From Streptomyces sp. DHE7-1 (lineage in GTDB: Bacteria; Actinomycetota; Actinomycetes; Streptomycetales; Streptomycetaceae): a stretch of 64,000 nucleotides of DNA. The notes below the pieces were generated by a model, which did no database searches, was not told where the DNA came from, and saw nothing but the letters and a program-made list of their open reading frames with translations. Positions 17,347-26,532 of this stretch are shown here, piece after piece; the stretch's first letter is position 1; each line of letters starts with the position of its first letter. A program made the position numbers and the translations under genes. The stretch covers positions 7,656,001 to 7,720,000 of the forward strand of contig JACJDG010000003.1 of the NCBI GenBank assembly GCA_016432725.1, given 5' to 3'.

Positions 17347-18671
17347 GTGTTGGGCGCGTGCCGTCAACGGCGAGTCCTTATGTGGGCCGTGGCGGGCCTG
17401 GCTGCATTGGCGATCCTCGTCGCACTGGAGATCTCGGCCCGCCGCTACGGTCAACCAGGACCCATCACGGACCAGTTGAACGGGCTGGTATTCGCCCCGA
17501 AACCGGGACCGCTGTACGGCGGTCTCGCGTTGACGATGGTCGTCCTCACCTGGCGGCAACGGTTCATCGCGGCGGGTGCCGCCATCGGCATCGACGCCGT
17601 CTTCGTACTGGTGCGGTGGGCGGCCGGCGCCAGGACGGCCGACGGTCACTTCTTCGGCAACGGCGCACTGTGGGTGATGCTGGGCTGTGCGGTCCTGGCC
17701 GTCACGCGCCGCACGGGCCCCGAACGCACCCTGCTGCTGAAGGGTGTGGGCCTGGGCCTGCTGCTGGTTGCCGGCCGCAAGACCGGCGACGCCTGGCTGC
17801 TCATCACCGCGAAGGCCCGGCCGGCGGTGCTCGACCAGTACGTGGCGACCGCCGATCACGCGCTGGGCAACCCGTCGTGGCTGGTGGGCCGGATCGTCAA
17901 CGCCACCGATCCGGTCGGCCCCACGGTTCTCCACCTGGTCTACGCGCAGCTCGCGGTGGCCGCGGTCGTCGTCGCGCTGTACCAGCTGCGCGACGTGGCG
18001 GCCGTGCGCCGGTTCCCCCGCCACCACCTGGTGCGTACCTTCCTGGTCATCGGCCTCCTCGGGCCGGCCGTCTACATGATCTTCCCCGTGGTCGGACCGG
18101 TCTTCGCCTACGGGCCGGGCGCCTCCGGCACCGGCGGAGTGCAGTGGGCGGCGGCCGACCTGTGGCCCGACACACTGCCGGCCATCAACACCCCGCACCC
18201 GATGCGGTACGACGGCATCACCCCCGCAACTGCATGCCCAGCCTGCACACCGCGTGGGCCACCGCGATATTCGTTCACACCCGCAGGGCCCCAAGAATTC
18301 TGCGATTCGCGGGAACGTTCTGGCTCATGGCCACGCTCAGCGCAACGCTGGGATTCGGCTACCACTACGGCGCCGACCTCGTCGCGGGCGTGGTCTTCGC
18401 GCTCACGATCGAGGCGGCACTGCGTTCGTTCGACCGTGGCTGGGACCGCTCGGGAATCCGGCTCGTCAGCTACGGCACCGCGGTCTTCGCCGTGCTCCTG
18501 GTCTCGTATCGCTGGCTGCCGATGGAGATGGCCGTACATCCGTGGATCTTCGGACCACTGCTCATTCTGGCGATGACCTCGGTGATCTACGGCTACGTAC
18601 GGACCACCGAACTGTGGGAACCGACGGCCGCACCGGCACGGCAACCGGAACCGCAACTCGAACCGGTCTGA
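17347..18671 (+). CDS. PAP2-family membrane phosphatase / inositol phosphotransferase-like (one frameshift)
   Basis: A polytopic membrane protein of the PAP2_3 group, which removes phosphate from or transfers phosphoryl head groups to lipids. The first two-thirds is in one frame (six hydrophobic segments). The catalytic part RNCMPSLHTAW and the later HYGADLVAG are in the next frame, shifted at the C5 run 18221-18225. One added C joins them with no loss. GTG 17347 lies downstream of AGGAGAAG; a TTG at 17299 is a less likely start. The gene ends in a Pro/Glu tail before a strong terminator. Confidence 0.75.
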
Positions 18672-18682
18672 ACCGACCCGAA

Positions 18683-18710
18683 GGGCCGCACCCCCGTGGG
18701 GGTGCGGCCC
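18683..18710. terminator. Bidirectional hairpin terminator
   Basis: GGGCCGCACCCC pairs with its complement around a CGTG loop, 12 bases after the PAP2 stop, between convergent genes. Confidence 0.85.
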
Positions 18711-18732
18711 TGCTCGGCGGGAAGACGGCTGA

Positions 18733-19565
18733 TCAGCGCAGTCCGGCGAAGAGGTCGTTCTCGGGTGCCGCCGCGCCGGTGGTGTCCCGGACACGTACGA
18801 AGGTCTCGACGCCCATCAGTTCCGTGAACCTCTCCAGTCCCATCCTGAGGAAGAAGATGTTCTCGCCCTGGCTGGCGTGGGCGGCCAGGGCATCGAACTT
18901 CTGACCGCCGAACGCGGTGGTGTCCACCCAGGTGGTGATCTCGTCGTCAGGGAGTCCGATCTCGGCCATCGCGGCGGCCTCGGCGGGATCCGGCTCCTGC
19001 CAGTCCGCACCGAACTCGCGCATGACCTCGCCGAACCGCTGCATCATCGAGCGGGGCGCCGTGGTCCAGTACACCTTCGGTGTCAGCTCGGTCATCGTCA
19101 GAGCCGCCATCGTGATGCGGTTCGCCTGGATGTGGTCGGGATGGCCGTAGAAACCGTTCTCGTCGTAGGTGACGACCACATCGGGCTGGTAGCGGCGCAT
19201 CAGTTCCGCGAGCCGGGCGGCGCCCTCCTCCACGGGGGTCTGCCAGAAGGATCCGGGGGCGTCGTTGGTCGGCCAGCCCATCATTCCGGAGTCGGCGTAG
19301 TCCAGCGTCTCCAGGTGAGTGACCTTCAGGATGCCGCAGCTCGACTCGAGTTCCTGACGCCGCATCATGGCCACGGCCGCCGGATCGTGCCCGGGGTCAC
19401 CCGGCTTGACACCCCCGGTCCGTCACCGCAACCGCCGTCGGTACACGTCACGAGAACCGTGCGGACGCCCTCCGCCGCGTACCGGGCGAGGACGCCTCCC
19501 GTGCCGGTGGCCTCGTCGTCGGGATGGGCGTGCACCGCCATGAGCGTCAAGGGCCGGTCATTCAT
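18733..19565 (-). CDS. LmbE/PIG-L zinc deacetylase (one frameshift)
   Basis: A member of the GlcNAc-PI/mycothiol deacetylase superfamily, which uses zinc to hydrolyse N-acyl groups on sugars. The metal motif AHPDDE (about residues 12-17) is in the first frame, and YGHPDH with the rest of the fold in the second. The join is at the C5 run 19412-19416, where one more base gives a continuous protein of about 277 residues. ATG 19565 has GGAGG at 8 bp. The substrate is unknown; the sequence between the motifs is not that of Mca or MshB as far as I recognise. Confidence 0.8.
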
Positions 19566-19806
19566 GAAACATGCCTCCAGAGTGAAAACGCCTCGGTCCG
19601 AGTCTGCAGCAGGTGCATAGGGGACGCCCGGAGATCGGACGACCGGGCGTGCTGCGGACCCGGGGGCCGGATCACGTCGGAGCGCACGATTCCTGAATTC
19701 CTCTGTTCCCCACCCGCGCGCCGGCCCTCGGCTGGTGCAACAGCGCCGACCGGATCAGCTGTTCCCGCAGCGCGCGGGAAAGCCCTGGCTTTCGCGACGC
19801 CTTTCG

Positions 19807-20948
19807 TCAGGACTTCTCGCGCGGCTCATCGCCCACGTGGTCCACCACGGCGCGCTGGAGCACCGCGGTGGTCTGAATGACGCTGCCGGCCTCGCCGATC
19901 GCCGTGTCCTCCCGCGTCACGTCGCGGAGACCGAGGAAGGCGTACGTGGACTTGTCGAAGATCCACTCCTGGCGGTCTTCGGCCTGACCGTTCAGGGTGA
20001 TCGCGACACCGTGCCGGCCCACGGCGTCAACCGCGTCGGGGACGACCGTGGTGCCCGGAATCCGGGCGGCGACACGGTAGAGGAACGCCGTGGTCCGGGG
20101 GTCCACCGACTCCTGGAGCATGCCGCCGAGGTACTCGAAGACCCAGGGCGTGTTCACGAAGGGGTGCCTGTTCCCCTTGGTGTTCTCCGCGTTGTCCATC
20201 TGCCGGTGCAGGTCCGCCTCGATCGCCCGGAGCGCCGCGGCCGGGTCACGGGGAAGGGCGGCCAGGTCCTCGAAGGGGCTCTGCGTGTGGCCGGGGCCCC
20301 GACGGTGCCCTGCCCGGGGCCGGGGAACTCGAGGCGTTCGGGGCCTCGTCGCCGTATGCCTGGGCACCGTCCTGCTTGCGCGACCAGGGAATCCACTCGC
20401 GGAGAGTCTCCGGCTCCGTGAGCTTCTCCGGCTCCTTGGAGTACTCCTTGTGCACACGGCCGTCCTTGTCGGTCCACATCCCCGGAGCGGGTTGTCCCGC
20501 CCGGCGGACACGCTGCGGACGTAGACGTACTGGTGACGGCCGACGTCTACGGCCGGGGTGCGGGAGACCACGGCGGCGGCGTTCTCCAGCAGCAGCGACG
20601 CCTCGGAGGGGGCCGGGGACGCATGCCTGGCGTCGGCGGGCCGGCTGTGGTGATCGACACCGGTGACGAGGACCGTGACCGCGACGGCGGCCGCGGCGAG
20701 CGGGGCGACGACCGGTATCCAGGGCCTCCTTCGACCTCGCCGCGCCGCGACGGGGTCCGTGGCGGCCGCCCGGGCCCGGCCACGGGTACGGACCGGTCAA
20801 TCTCGCTCATCAAGTGCTCCTTGAGGACGCGCAGGCGGTCGTCGGGCAGATCCCGGGCAGCCGGGGCCGGCAGCAGCCGGGCCGCGTCCGCGCGCTCGGC
20901 GGACTCCGTCGTGGCGAAGCCGTCGTCGTGAGGCGTCTTGGCGTTCAT
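19807..20948 (-). CDS. CU044_5270-type anti-sigma-like membrane protein (four frameshifts)
   Basis: The partner gene of the ECF sigma factor. Start ATG 20948 overlaps the sigma stop (ATGA). Read through four one-base deletions (near 20772, 20480-20483, about 20330 and 20293-20296), it gives a soluble N-terminus, one transmembrane segment (IPVVAPLAAAAVAVTVLVTG) and an exported domain of about 270 residues ending in PREKS. This is the layout of CU044_5270 family proteins, which sit beside ECF sigma genes and are presumed to control them. No zinc-binding anti-sigma (HxxxCxxC) motif is seen. Confidence 0.7.
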
Positions 20949-21577
20949 CGGATCTGCTCCTGGATCGACCGGGCCGCGGTCGTGCGGCCACCCTGTTGCT
21001 GTCCGAGGCGGGACGCCGGTTCCGTCGTTCCGGAAGCGAGTTCCTCGTCGGTCAGTTTCCGCAGCCGGCTCCGGGCGCGGGAGAGACGGGAGCGGACCGT
21101 CCCGACCGGCACGTCCAGCGCCTCGGCCGCCGCCGCGTAGTCGAGGCCCGCCCACACGCACAGGGCGAACACCTCCCGCTCGCCGCGGCGCAGCCGCCGC
21201 AGCGCCCGCTTCGCCGCGGCCAGTCGCCCGGCGTCCTCCATCCGGTCGACCACCTCGTCGGCGAAGTCGGGCGCGCGGTCGTGCGGCGGGACCCGGTTGA
21301 GGGCGGCCTGGTAGCGGCGGGCGGCCCGCGTGGTGTTGCGCAGCACATTGGTGGCGATTCCCAGCAGCCACGGCAGCAGGCCGTCGCCTTCGGGTCGCAC
21401 CGTCTCGCGCAGCCGCCACGCCTCCAGAAAGGTCAGCGACACCACGTCCTCGGCCGTCGCCCAGTTCCCGGTGACCCGGACCGCGTACCGGTGCACGGTC
21501 TGAGCGTGTTCGTCGAATATCGACCCGAAGGCCTCCGGATCACCGGAGCGCAGCCGGGCGCGCAGGGAGAGTTCCAC
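20945..21577 (-). CDS. ECF RNA polymerase sigma factor
   Basis: A 210-residue sigma-70-type ECF factor. Region 2 spans about 12-80 (FDEHAQTVHRYAVRVTGNWATAEDVVSLTFLEAW, paraphrased by its start and end), and region 4 about 115-170 with the HTH LDYAAAAEALDVPVGTVRSR. GTG 21577 is used, with AGGA upstream. A GTGAC-N4-GTCAC inverted repeat at 21622-21635 lies in the promoter area. Coupling to the CU044_5270 gene suggests a membrane-sensed stress or envelope response with co-regulation. Confidence 0.9.
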   Translation of the reverse strand: MELSLRARLRSGDPEAFGSIFDEHAQTVHRYAVRVTGNWATAEDVVSLTFLEAWRLRETVRPEGDGLLPWLLGIATNVLRNTTRAARRYQAALNRVPPHDRAPDFADEVVDRMEDAGRLAAAKRALRRLRRGEREVFALCVWAGLDYAAAAEALDVPVGTVRSRLSRARSRLRKLTDEELASGTTEPASRLGQQQGGRTTAARSIQEQIR

Positions 21578-21840
21578 ATCTGATCCTGTCCGTGCGCGCC
21601 ACCGGGTTCCCCGAGTTCTTCGTGACTCAGGTCACGGTCACGGGCAAGCGCGGTCGTGAGGTGGCCGATCGCTCGCCCCGGGCCATGTCCGGAGGGTAAC
21701 GGCACGCGGAGCACCACGACCGCAGGGGCGCAGGACCACCCCGCAGGCGGTCCTGGCGGACGGTGTCCACTTTCGGGGCCTGGTCCAGGAGCGCCTGCGG
21801 GGTCGCGATGTCCGGGCGGGTGACGGAGCGGAGGCTCGCC

Positions 21841-23364
21841 TCAGCAGGCGCCGAGGTCCTGCCAGACGCCCCACTCGCCGGTGGTGCCGGGTTCCTCGCC
21901 CGTCGTCCACCACTTGGCCTTCCAGGCGTGGCCCTTGTGCGAGACCCGCTGACCGCCCGTGTACACCTTGTCCTTCACCCACGCGGCGTCCGCGCACTGG
22001 TTGCCCGAACCCCCGGTCACGGTCAGGGAGTACGTCGCCGAGTGGCTGCCCGACGTGCCCGCGCCGGTCACGGTGACCGTGTAGGTACCCGAGGCCGCGG
22101 AGGAGGTGGTGGCCAGGGTGAGCGTGGAGGTGGCGCCCGCGGTGACCGACGTCGGGCTCAGGGAGGCGGTGACGCCCGCCGGGGCCCCGCTGACGCTGAG
22201 CTTCACGCTCTGGGCCGCACCCTTCGTCACGGCGGTCCGTACGGTGGCCGTGGCGGACTGGCCGGCCGTCACGGACCCGGAGGCCGGGCTGAGCGCGACG
22301 GAGAAGTCGTCGGACGGGGTGGTGGTGCCTCCGGTGAACGGCGCGAAGATGTGCGTGAATTCCCATGTGTTCTGCTGGATGCCCGAGCAGTCGTCCGCGG
22401 CGGAACCGCCCGCGCAACTGCCGTTGTCCCGCTGAAGCGCCCAGAAGGACAGGGTGTTGATGCCTTTGGAGACCGCCCAGTCGTACACGGTGCGGGCGTT
22501 GTCCAGGGTGAAGGTCTCCGCCTTGCCGAAGTCGTCGACGCCTGGCATCTCGATGACGCCGACCGTGTTCCACAACTGGGCCGGGCTCTTGCCCGGGTAC
22601 AGCTCGGCGAGCAGGTCGTACAGGCCCTGGGCGGCGGTCTGGGTGTCCTTCGCCATGTCGTGGGCCTGGTTGTCGTAGTAGTCGAACGTCATGAGGTTCA
22701 CGACGTCGACCCGGGTGCCGTTGCCGACCGCGTTGCGCAGCAGCGCCTCACCGTTGTCCGCGAGGCCGTGCGTGGTGGTCGGCAGGGTGTAGGAGATCTC
22801 CACCTTGCGCCCGTTGGCCGCCGCCCAGTCCTCGACCAGCTTGATGGCCTTGTTGCGGCGGTCGATGGCGGCGGTGTCGTCGAGCGAGTCGACCTCTATG
22901 TCCATGTCGAGCCGCGAGATGTCGTAGGTCGTGATGACCTTCTCGTACGCGGCGGCGATCTGCTGGACGTCGGTGCAGCTGTCGGCGATCTCGGTGCCTG
23001 TGGTGTCGGCCGTGTAACCCCCGAACGAGGGGATGACGTCGCCGCCGCCGGCCTGGATCGTCCTGATGTCGGTGCCGAAGGTGGAGGCGGCGATCGGCAT
23101 GCTGGTGTCGCCGTTCCAGTACGGCGTGCACGAGCCCTTGGCGGCGGTCTGCAGGAACGCCATCGTCAGGTGCCTGGCGCCCGACTGTGCGGAGAGGGCG
23201 GCGGGGCTCTCGCCGGTCCAGGCCTCGAAGTACGGGGCGAAGACGTGGTTCGGCAGTGGCGTCGCGGCCTGGGCGGCGCCGGTTCCCGTGAGAGCGAGGC
23301 CTACCGCGGCCGCGGCGGTGGCGGCCGCGGTGAGGGCCGCGCGGAAGGAACGCACGAGTCTCAT
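21841..23364 (-). CDS. Secreted GH18 chitinase with C-terminal chitin-binding module
   Basis: A 507-residue exported chitinase. It has a signal peptide cut after GAAQA, then a GH18 catalytic barrel (about 38-350) whose active-site strand is LDMDIE (DxDxE, acid Glu). A bacterial Ig-like/Fn3-type beta module (about 365-450) leads to a CBM5/12-type chitin-binding domain (about 460-507; WVKDKVYTGG, WWTTGEEPG). It hydrolyses chitin outside the cell. The repeated TGGTC boxes upstream indicate GlcNAc-responsive control of the DasR/chitinase type. The frame is intact. Confidence 0.92.
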   Translation of the reverse strand: MRLVRSFRAALTAAATAAAAVGLALTGTGAAQAATPLPNHVFAPYFEAWTGESPAALSAQSGARHLTMAFLQTAAKGSCTPYWNGDTSMPIAASTFGTDIRTIQAGGGDVIPSFGGYTADTTGTEIADSCTDVQQIAAAYEKVITTYDISRLDMDIEVDSLDDTAAIDRRNKAIKLVEDWAAANGRKVEISYTLPTTTHGLADNGEALLRNAVGNGTRVDVVNLMTFDYYDNQAHDMAKDTQTAAQGLYDLLAELYPGKSPAQLWNTVGVIEMPGVDDFGKAETFTLDNARTVYDWAVSKGINTLSFWALQRDNGSCAGGSAADDCSGIQQNTWEFTHIFAPFTGGTTTPSDDFSVALSPASGSVTAGQSATATVRTAVTKGAAQSVKLSVSGAPAGVTASLSPTSVTAGATSTLTLATTSSAASGTYTVTVTGAGTSGSHSATYSLTVTGGSGNQCADAAWVKDKVYTGGQRVSHKGHAWKAKWWTTGEEPGTTGEWGVWQDLGAC

Positions 23365-23458
23365 GTCAGTCCCGGTGTGTGGAGGGGGTGGCCAATGTCC
23401 GTGCGCGAAAAGGGTGTTGCCGGTACTGGAATATCGCCGCGCACGGAGGGCGGGTCAA

Positions 23459-23544
23459 TGGTCTGGACCAAAAAGGGACTAGACCAATTCGACGCCGACA
23501 GGTGCCCCCGCCCTGCACAGAGCGCTCGGCGGGGGACTGGACCA
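23459..23544 (-). promoter_or_regulatory. Three TGGTCY-AG boxes of the chitinase promoter (DasR-type dre)
   Basis: Towards the chitinase, TGGTCCAGTCC (23534-23544), TGGTCTAGTCC (23476-23486) and the full palindrome TGGTCCAGACCA (23459-23470) form a direct series. The last two are separated by only a few bases. They match the 12-bp repeats of Streptomyces chitinase promoters and the DasR consensus. Confidence 0.75.
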
Positions 23545-23827
23545 GCCGCGAACGTTCAGCCGGGTAGGCGCGATGGCGGTGCCGTAGGGGCCCAGATCGC
23601 TGTCCGGAGTCCAGCGGGCCATGGGGCACGAAGAGGGGTACGAAGAAGTTGCCGGGGATGCGGGGCCGGCGCTACCGCGAACGCCGGGTCGGGCCTCCAC
23701 CGATCAGGCGCCGCACCCTTCTCGGCGCATGCACTGGTTCCCGCGATCGACAAGACCTCGGAGCGTGCGACGGCCATCCCGACGGGGGAGACGCGCGGTG
23801 TCGGTGGCCGTCGGTAGCCTGGCCGAC

Positions 23828-24364
23828 GTGATGGTGGGCAGTGAAGAGACACGGCTGGTCGTCCTGCGGGGAAACAGCGCCTCGGGCAAGTCGTCCGTCG
23901 CGGCCGGCCTCCGCGAGAGGTTCGGCCGTGGTCTGGCCCTCGTCGGCCAGGACAACCTCCGCCGTATCGTGCTCCGTGAGCGGGACCGGCCGGGTGCGGC
24001 GAACATCGGCCTGATCGACCTGACGGCGCGCTACGCCCTCGATGCCGGCTACCACGTCGTTGTCGAGGGCATCCTCTACGCCGACCACTACGGCGACATG
24101 CTCGCCCGATTGCGCGCCGACCACTGCGGCCCGACCCACGGCTACTACCTGGACGTGCCGTTGGAGGAGACGTTCGCCCGGCACGCCACCAAGCCGATCC
24201 ACGACGACGTCGCAGAAGCACAGCTACGCGACTGGTACCGGCCGCGTGACCTGCTGCCCGGCGGACTCGAGACCGTCATCCCTGCCGAGAGCGCTCTGCA
24301 CGCGACCGTTGACCGCATCCTGCTCGACACCGGTCTGGCCCACCTCCCCGCCCTGGACCGCTGA
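23828..24364 (+). CDS. P-loop kinase-like AAA family protein
   Basis: A 178-residue cytosolic P-loop protein (GNSASGKSS near residue 15) of the gluconate kinase/zeta-toxin-like nucleotide kinase fold. After the P-loop come a QDNLRR segment, a Walker-B-type VVVEGILY strand, and a lid helix in the second half (HATKPIHDDVAEAQLRDWY region). GTG 23828 is preferred: TAGCCT at 23815-23820 is followed 7 bases later by GTG ATG, the leaderless signature. The substrate cannot be told from sequence; phosphorylation of a small molecule or a resistance role is inference. Confidence 0.75.
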   Translation: MMVGSEETRLVVLRGNSASGKSSVAAGLRERFGRGLALVGQDNLRRIVLRERDRPGAANIGLIDLTARYALDAGYHVVVEGILYADHYGDMLARLRADHCGPTHGYYLDVPLEETFARHATKPIHDDVAEAQLRDWYRPRDLLPGGLETVIPAESALHATVDRILLDTGLAHLPALDR

Positions 24365-24484
24365 CCTCCGCGCGCGGCGGACGCCGAGGTGAGCGGGGAA
24401 GCGGTGGCCCCGCGCGGCGAGGCGGCCTCCGTCCGGCGACGGCTCTGTCTCCGACCGTGACCCGAGACCTTCGGAGGCACACGT

Positions 24485-24516
24485 GTGGGGGCGGCCCGAC
24501 ACCGGGACCGCCCCAC
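24485..24516. terminator. Hairpin terminator between the kinase and CsbD genes
   Basis: GTGGGGGCGG pairs with CCGCCCCAC across a short GC-rich loop, between convergent genes. Confidence 0.6.
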
Positions 24517-24536
24517 AGGCAGTTGATGATCGCCGG

Positions 24537-24710
24537 TCAGGGCCGGCCGACGTCCTTGGCCGACTCCTTGGCCTCGCGGGCGTGGCCCGCGGTCTCGGCC
24601 GCGTGTCCCTTGGCGATCAGCTTCTCGTTGCCGGTGGCTCGGCCGACTGCCTGGGCGGCCTTTCCGACGGCCTGCTCGGCCTTGGCCCGTGCCTTCTCGC
24701 TGGCGGCCAT
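24537..24710 (-). CDS. CsbD family stress protein
   Basis: A 57-residue, highly charged, Ala/Lys-rich helical protein (MAASEKARAKAEQAVGKAAQ at the start, with the typical VGRATGNEKLIAKG repeat). ATG 24710 has GGAGAG at 8 bp, and longer in-frame starts are not supported. CsbD-like proteins are general-stress proteins of unknown mechanism, under sigma-B in Bacillus. The sigma-B-like promoter at 24757-24780 agrees with that. Confidence 0.85.
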   Translation of the reverse strand: MAASEKARAKAEQAVGKAAQAVGRATGNEKLIAKGHAAETAGHAREAKESAKDVGRP

Positions 24711-24756
24711 GCTGCTCACTCTCCTTGGCTGTCGCGTGAGGTTCTGGTTGTGCGCA

Positions 24757-24780
24757 TGACCCCGGTAGGCGTCGGCAAAC
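24757..24780 (-). promoter_or_regulatory. Sigma-B-like promoter for the CsbD gene
   Basis: Reading leftward, GTTT-N14-GGGTCA resembles the Streptomyces sigma-B consensus GNNTN14-16GGGTAY, with two mismatches at the end. Confidence 0.4.
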
Positions 24781-24906
24781 CCAGGGCCAGAGATTCGCGC
24801 TGTGTGCCCATCAATGCGTGGCCGCGGTGCATCAGCAGCCGAGGAGGGGAATCGGGCGAGGCGTGCGCGTGCCCCGCACTCCACGGAAGTAACTCATATT
24901 TTGCGT

Positions 24907-24931
24907 GCTTGTAGGCCTGAGATAAGGGCAT
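24907..24931 (+). promoter_or_regulatory. Sigma-B-like promoter for the small membrane protein
   Basis: GCTT-N15-GGGCAT fits GNNTN14-16GGGTAY with one mismatch. It lies 25 bp before the start codon, leaving room for the AGGAGG at 24941-24946. Confidence 0.45.
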
Positions 24932-24955
24932 CCGGTGGCCAGGAGGTTGATAACA

Positions 24956-25126
24956 ATGGTTCCCCTGCTTCTGGTTCTTCTGCTGGCTCTGATCCTCTTC
25001 GGCGCGGGCTTCGCCCTGAAGGCGCTGTGGTGGATCGCGGTGATCGTGCTGATCGTCTGGCTGCTGGGCTTCGTCGTCCGGTCGGCGGACGGTTCGGGCC
25101 GAAAGGGCCGCTGGTATCGCTGGTAG
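24956..25126 (+). CDS. Small hydrophobic two-helix membrane protein
   Basis: A 56-residue protein with two membrane helices (about 2-20 and 22-42) and a short basic/aromatic tail (KGRWYRW). ATG 24956 is fixed by AGGAGG ten bases upstream; an in-frame GTG at 24935 precedes that ribosome site. It resembles the short hydrophobic proteins found beside stress genes in Streptomyces; function unknown. It diverges from the CsbD gene, both behind sigma-B-like promoters. Confidence 0.75.
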   Translation: MVPLLLVLLLALILFGAGFALKALWWIAVIVLIVWLLGFVVRSADGSGRKGRWYRW

Positions 25127-25168
25127 GCGCGGATCCTCGGTGTGAGGAGCGCTCCTGACAGCGCGGAA

Positions 25169-25208
25169 CGACGTGGGGCCCGGCCGGGAACGGCCGGGCC
25201 CCACGTCG
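25169..25208. terminator. Perfect 18-bp stem terminator with GGAA loop
   Basis: CGACGTGGGGCCCGGCCG, then GGAA, then the exact complement. It lies 42 bp after the small membrane protein gene and is the strongest hairpin in the window. Confidence 0.9.
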
Positions 25209-25288
25209 TGGACGGTGACCCATCCCGCTCGGACGGCGGGATGGATCGGGCGTATCGGGCGCGGTGTTGGGTATGTGTGCCATGCAGC

Positions 25289-25340
25289 GGCCCCGCAGAA
25301 GCCGCAGTGGGAACCCTGCGCCTCCTACTTCTGCGGGGCC
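25289..25340. repeat. 13-bp inverted repeat with 26-bp spacer
   Basis: GGCCCCGCAGAAG at 25289-25301 is exactly inverted at 25328-25340. It lies in a stretch with no convincing gene (25209-25440), although short reading frames cross it. It could be a structured RNA or an operator. Confidence 0.45.
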
Positions 25341-25440
25341 GGTGCCCCTTGTCGCCGCATTGGCCTTCTGGCACGCGGCGAAGGGGGATGCCGTCGCTCG
25401 TGACCGCGGCCGCCGCTCATGACCGTCTCCCTGGCCGACG

Positions 25441-25704
25441 TCAGCAGACGTTCTTGGTTCTGCTGACCCACTGCGGCAGGGTGAGACGTCCGGCGGCGGG
25501 GGCCGGCCTGCGGCGGGAGTGCGGCAGGTGGCCGCGCCCGGCGCGGTCGTCGAGGTACCGGTGCCGGTCGTGGCGGGCTCCGCCGGCCAGGGAGTGTCGC
25601 AGGAGGGAAAGGTGGGGTGCCACGGCCGCGAGGCAGTCGTTCTCCTGGTCGCCCGCCACCGCTGTCCGGTCGCCATCGGTGATCCGGCTGAGAGCTTCAA
25701 TCAT
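25441..25704 (-). CDS. Small hypothetical protein
   Basis: An 87-residue Arg/His-rich protein starting at ATG 25704, supported mainly by a perfect GGAGGT seven bases upstream. It begins MIEALSRITDGDRTAVAGDQ, then becomes basic and Pro-rich and ends near a lone Cys. No family is recognised. The later half has weaker codon character, so the true C-terminus could be altered by an indel. Confidence 0.4.
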   Translation of the reverse strand: MIEALSRITDGDRTAVAGDQENDCLAAVAPHLSLLRHSLAGGARHDRHRYLDDRAGRGHLPHSRRRPAPAAGRLTLPQWVSRTKNVC

Positions 25705-25863
25705 GGTGAGACCTCCGTTCGCCATCTCACCTTCGCTCAACGACCGCCCCTCGCGCGTCGTCCTGCCGCAGCGTTTCCCGGGTACCACGGTTGCGGTACC
25801 CGGGACGCCCGCCTACGGCCGGGACAGACGTGCGGGTACCCCGCGCGGACCGAGAACCCCTGG

Positions 25864-26532
25864 TCACGGCGCCGTGGTGGCCAGTCCGCACTGGTAGGCG
25901 ATGACCACGAGCTGGGCCCGGTCGCGGGCCGCCAGTTTGGTCATGGCCCGGTTGACGTGGGTCTTCGCGGTCAATGGGCTGACGAACAGGTGCTCGGCGA
26001 TCTCGTCGTTCGACAGGCCCAGGGCCACCAGCGCCACGACATCGCGTTCCCGTGGCGTCAGGCACTCCAGCCGCTCGTGGACCTGTCCCGGAACCGGCTC
26101 CGGCTGAGCGAGGAAACGCCTGATCAGCGCACCTGTCGCCGTGGGTGACAGCAACGCTTCGCCGGCGGCGACCGTACGGACGGCCTCGACCAGTTCCTCC
26201 GGGCGTGCACCCTTGCCCAGGAACCCGCTCGCGCCCGCGCGCAGCGCTTCGGCCACGTGCTCGTCGTCCTCGAAGGTGGTCAGGACGAGTACCTTCACCG
26301 CCGCGAGGTCCTCCGCCTCGCTGATCAGCCGGGTCGCTTCGAGGCCGTCCATCTCCGGCATGCGGATGTCCATCAGCACCACGTCCGGGTGCCGGGCCCG
26401 CGCCAGCTCCACCGCCTCGTGACCGTTGGACGCCTCGCCCACCGTCTCCATGTCGTCGGTGGACTCGAAGAGCATCTTGAAGGTGCCCCGCAGCAGGGCC
26501 TGGTCATCGGCAAGCAGTACGCGAATCGTCAT
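25864..26532 (-). CDS. NarL/LuxR-type response regulator
   Basis: A 222-residue two-domain regulator with a receiver domain (1-120; acidic Asp9/Asp10, phospho-acceptor Asp55 in LMDIRMP, Thr in VLTTF, Lys near FLGKG) and a LuxR HTH (about 155-215; LTPRERDVVALVALGLSNDEIA). It is overlapped by the 3' end of the histidine kinase gene, so the pair is translationally linked. Targets unknown. Confidence 0.92.
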   Translation of the reverse strand: MTIRVLLADDQALLRGTFKMLFESTDDMETVGEASNGHEAVELARARHPDVVLMDIRMPEMDGLEATRLISEAEDLAAVKVLVLTTFEDDEHVAEALRAGASGFLGKGARPEELVEAVRTVAAGEALLSPTATGALIRRFLAQPEPVPGQVHERLECLTPRERDVVALVALGLSNDEIAEHLFVSPLTAKTHVNRAMTKLAARDRAQLVVIAYQCGLATTAP

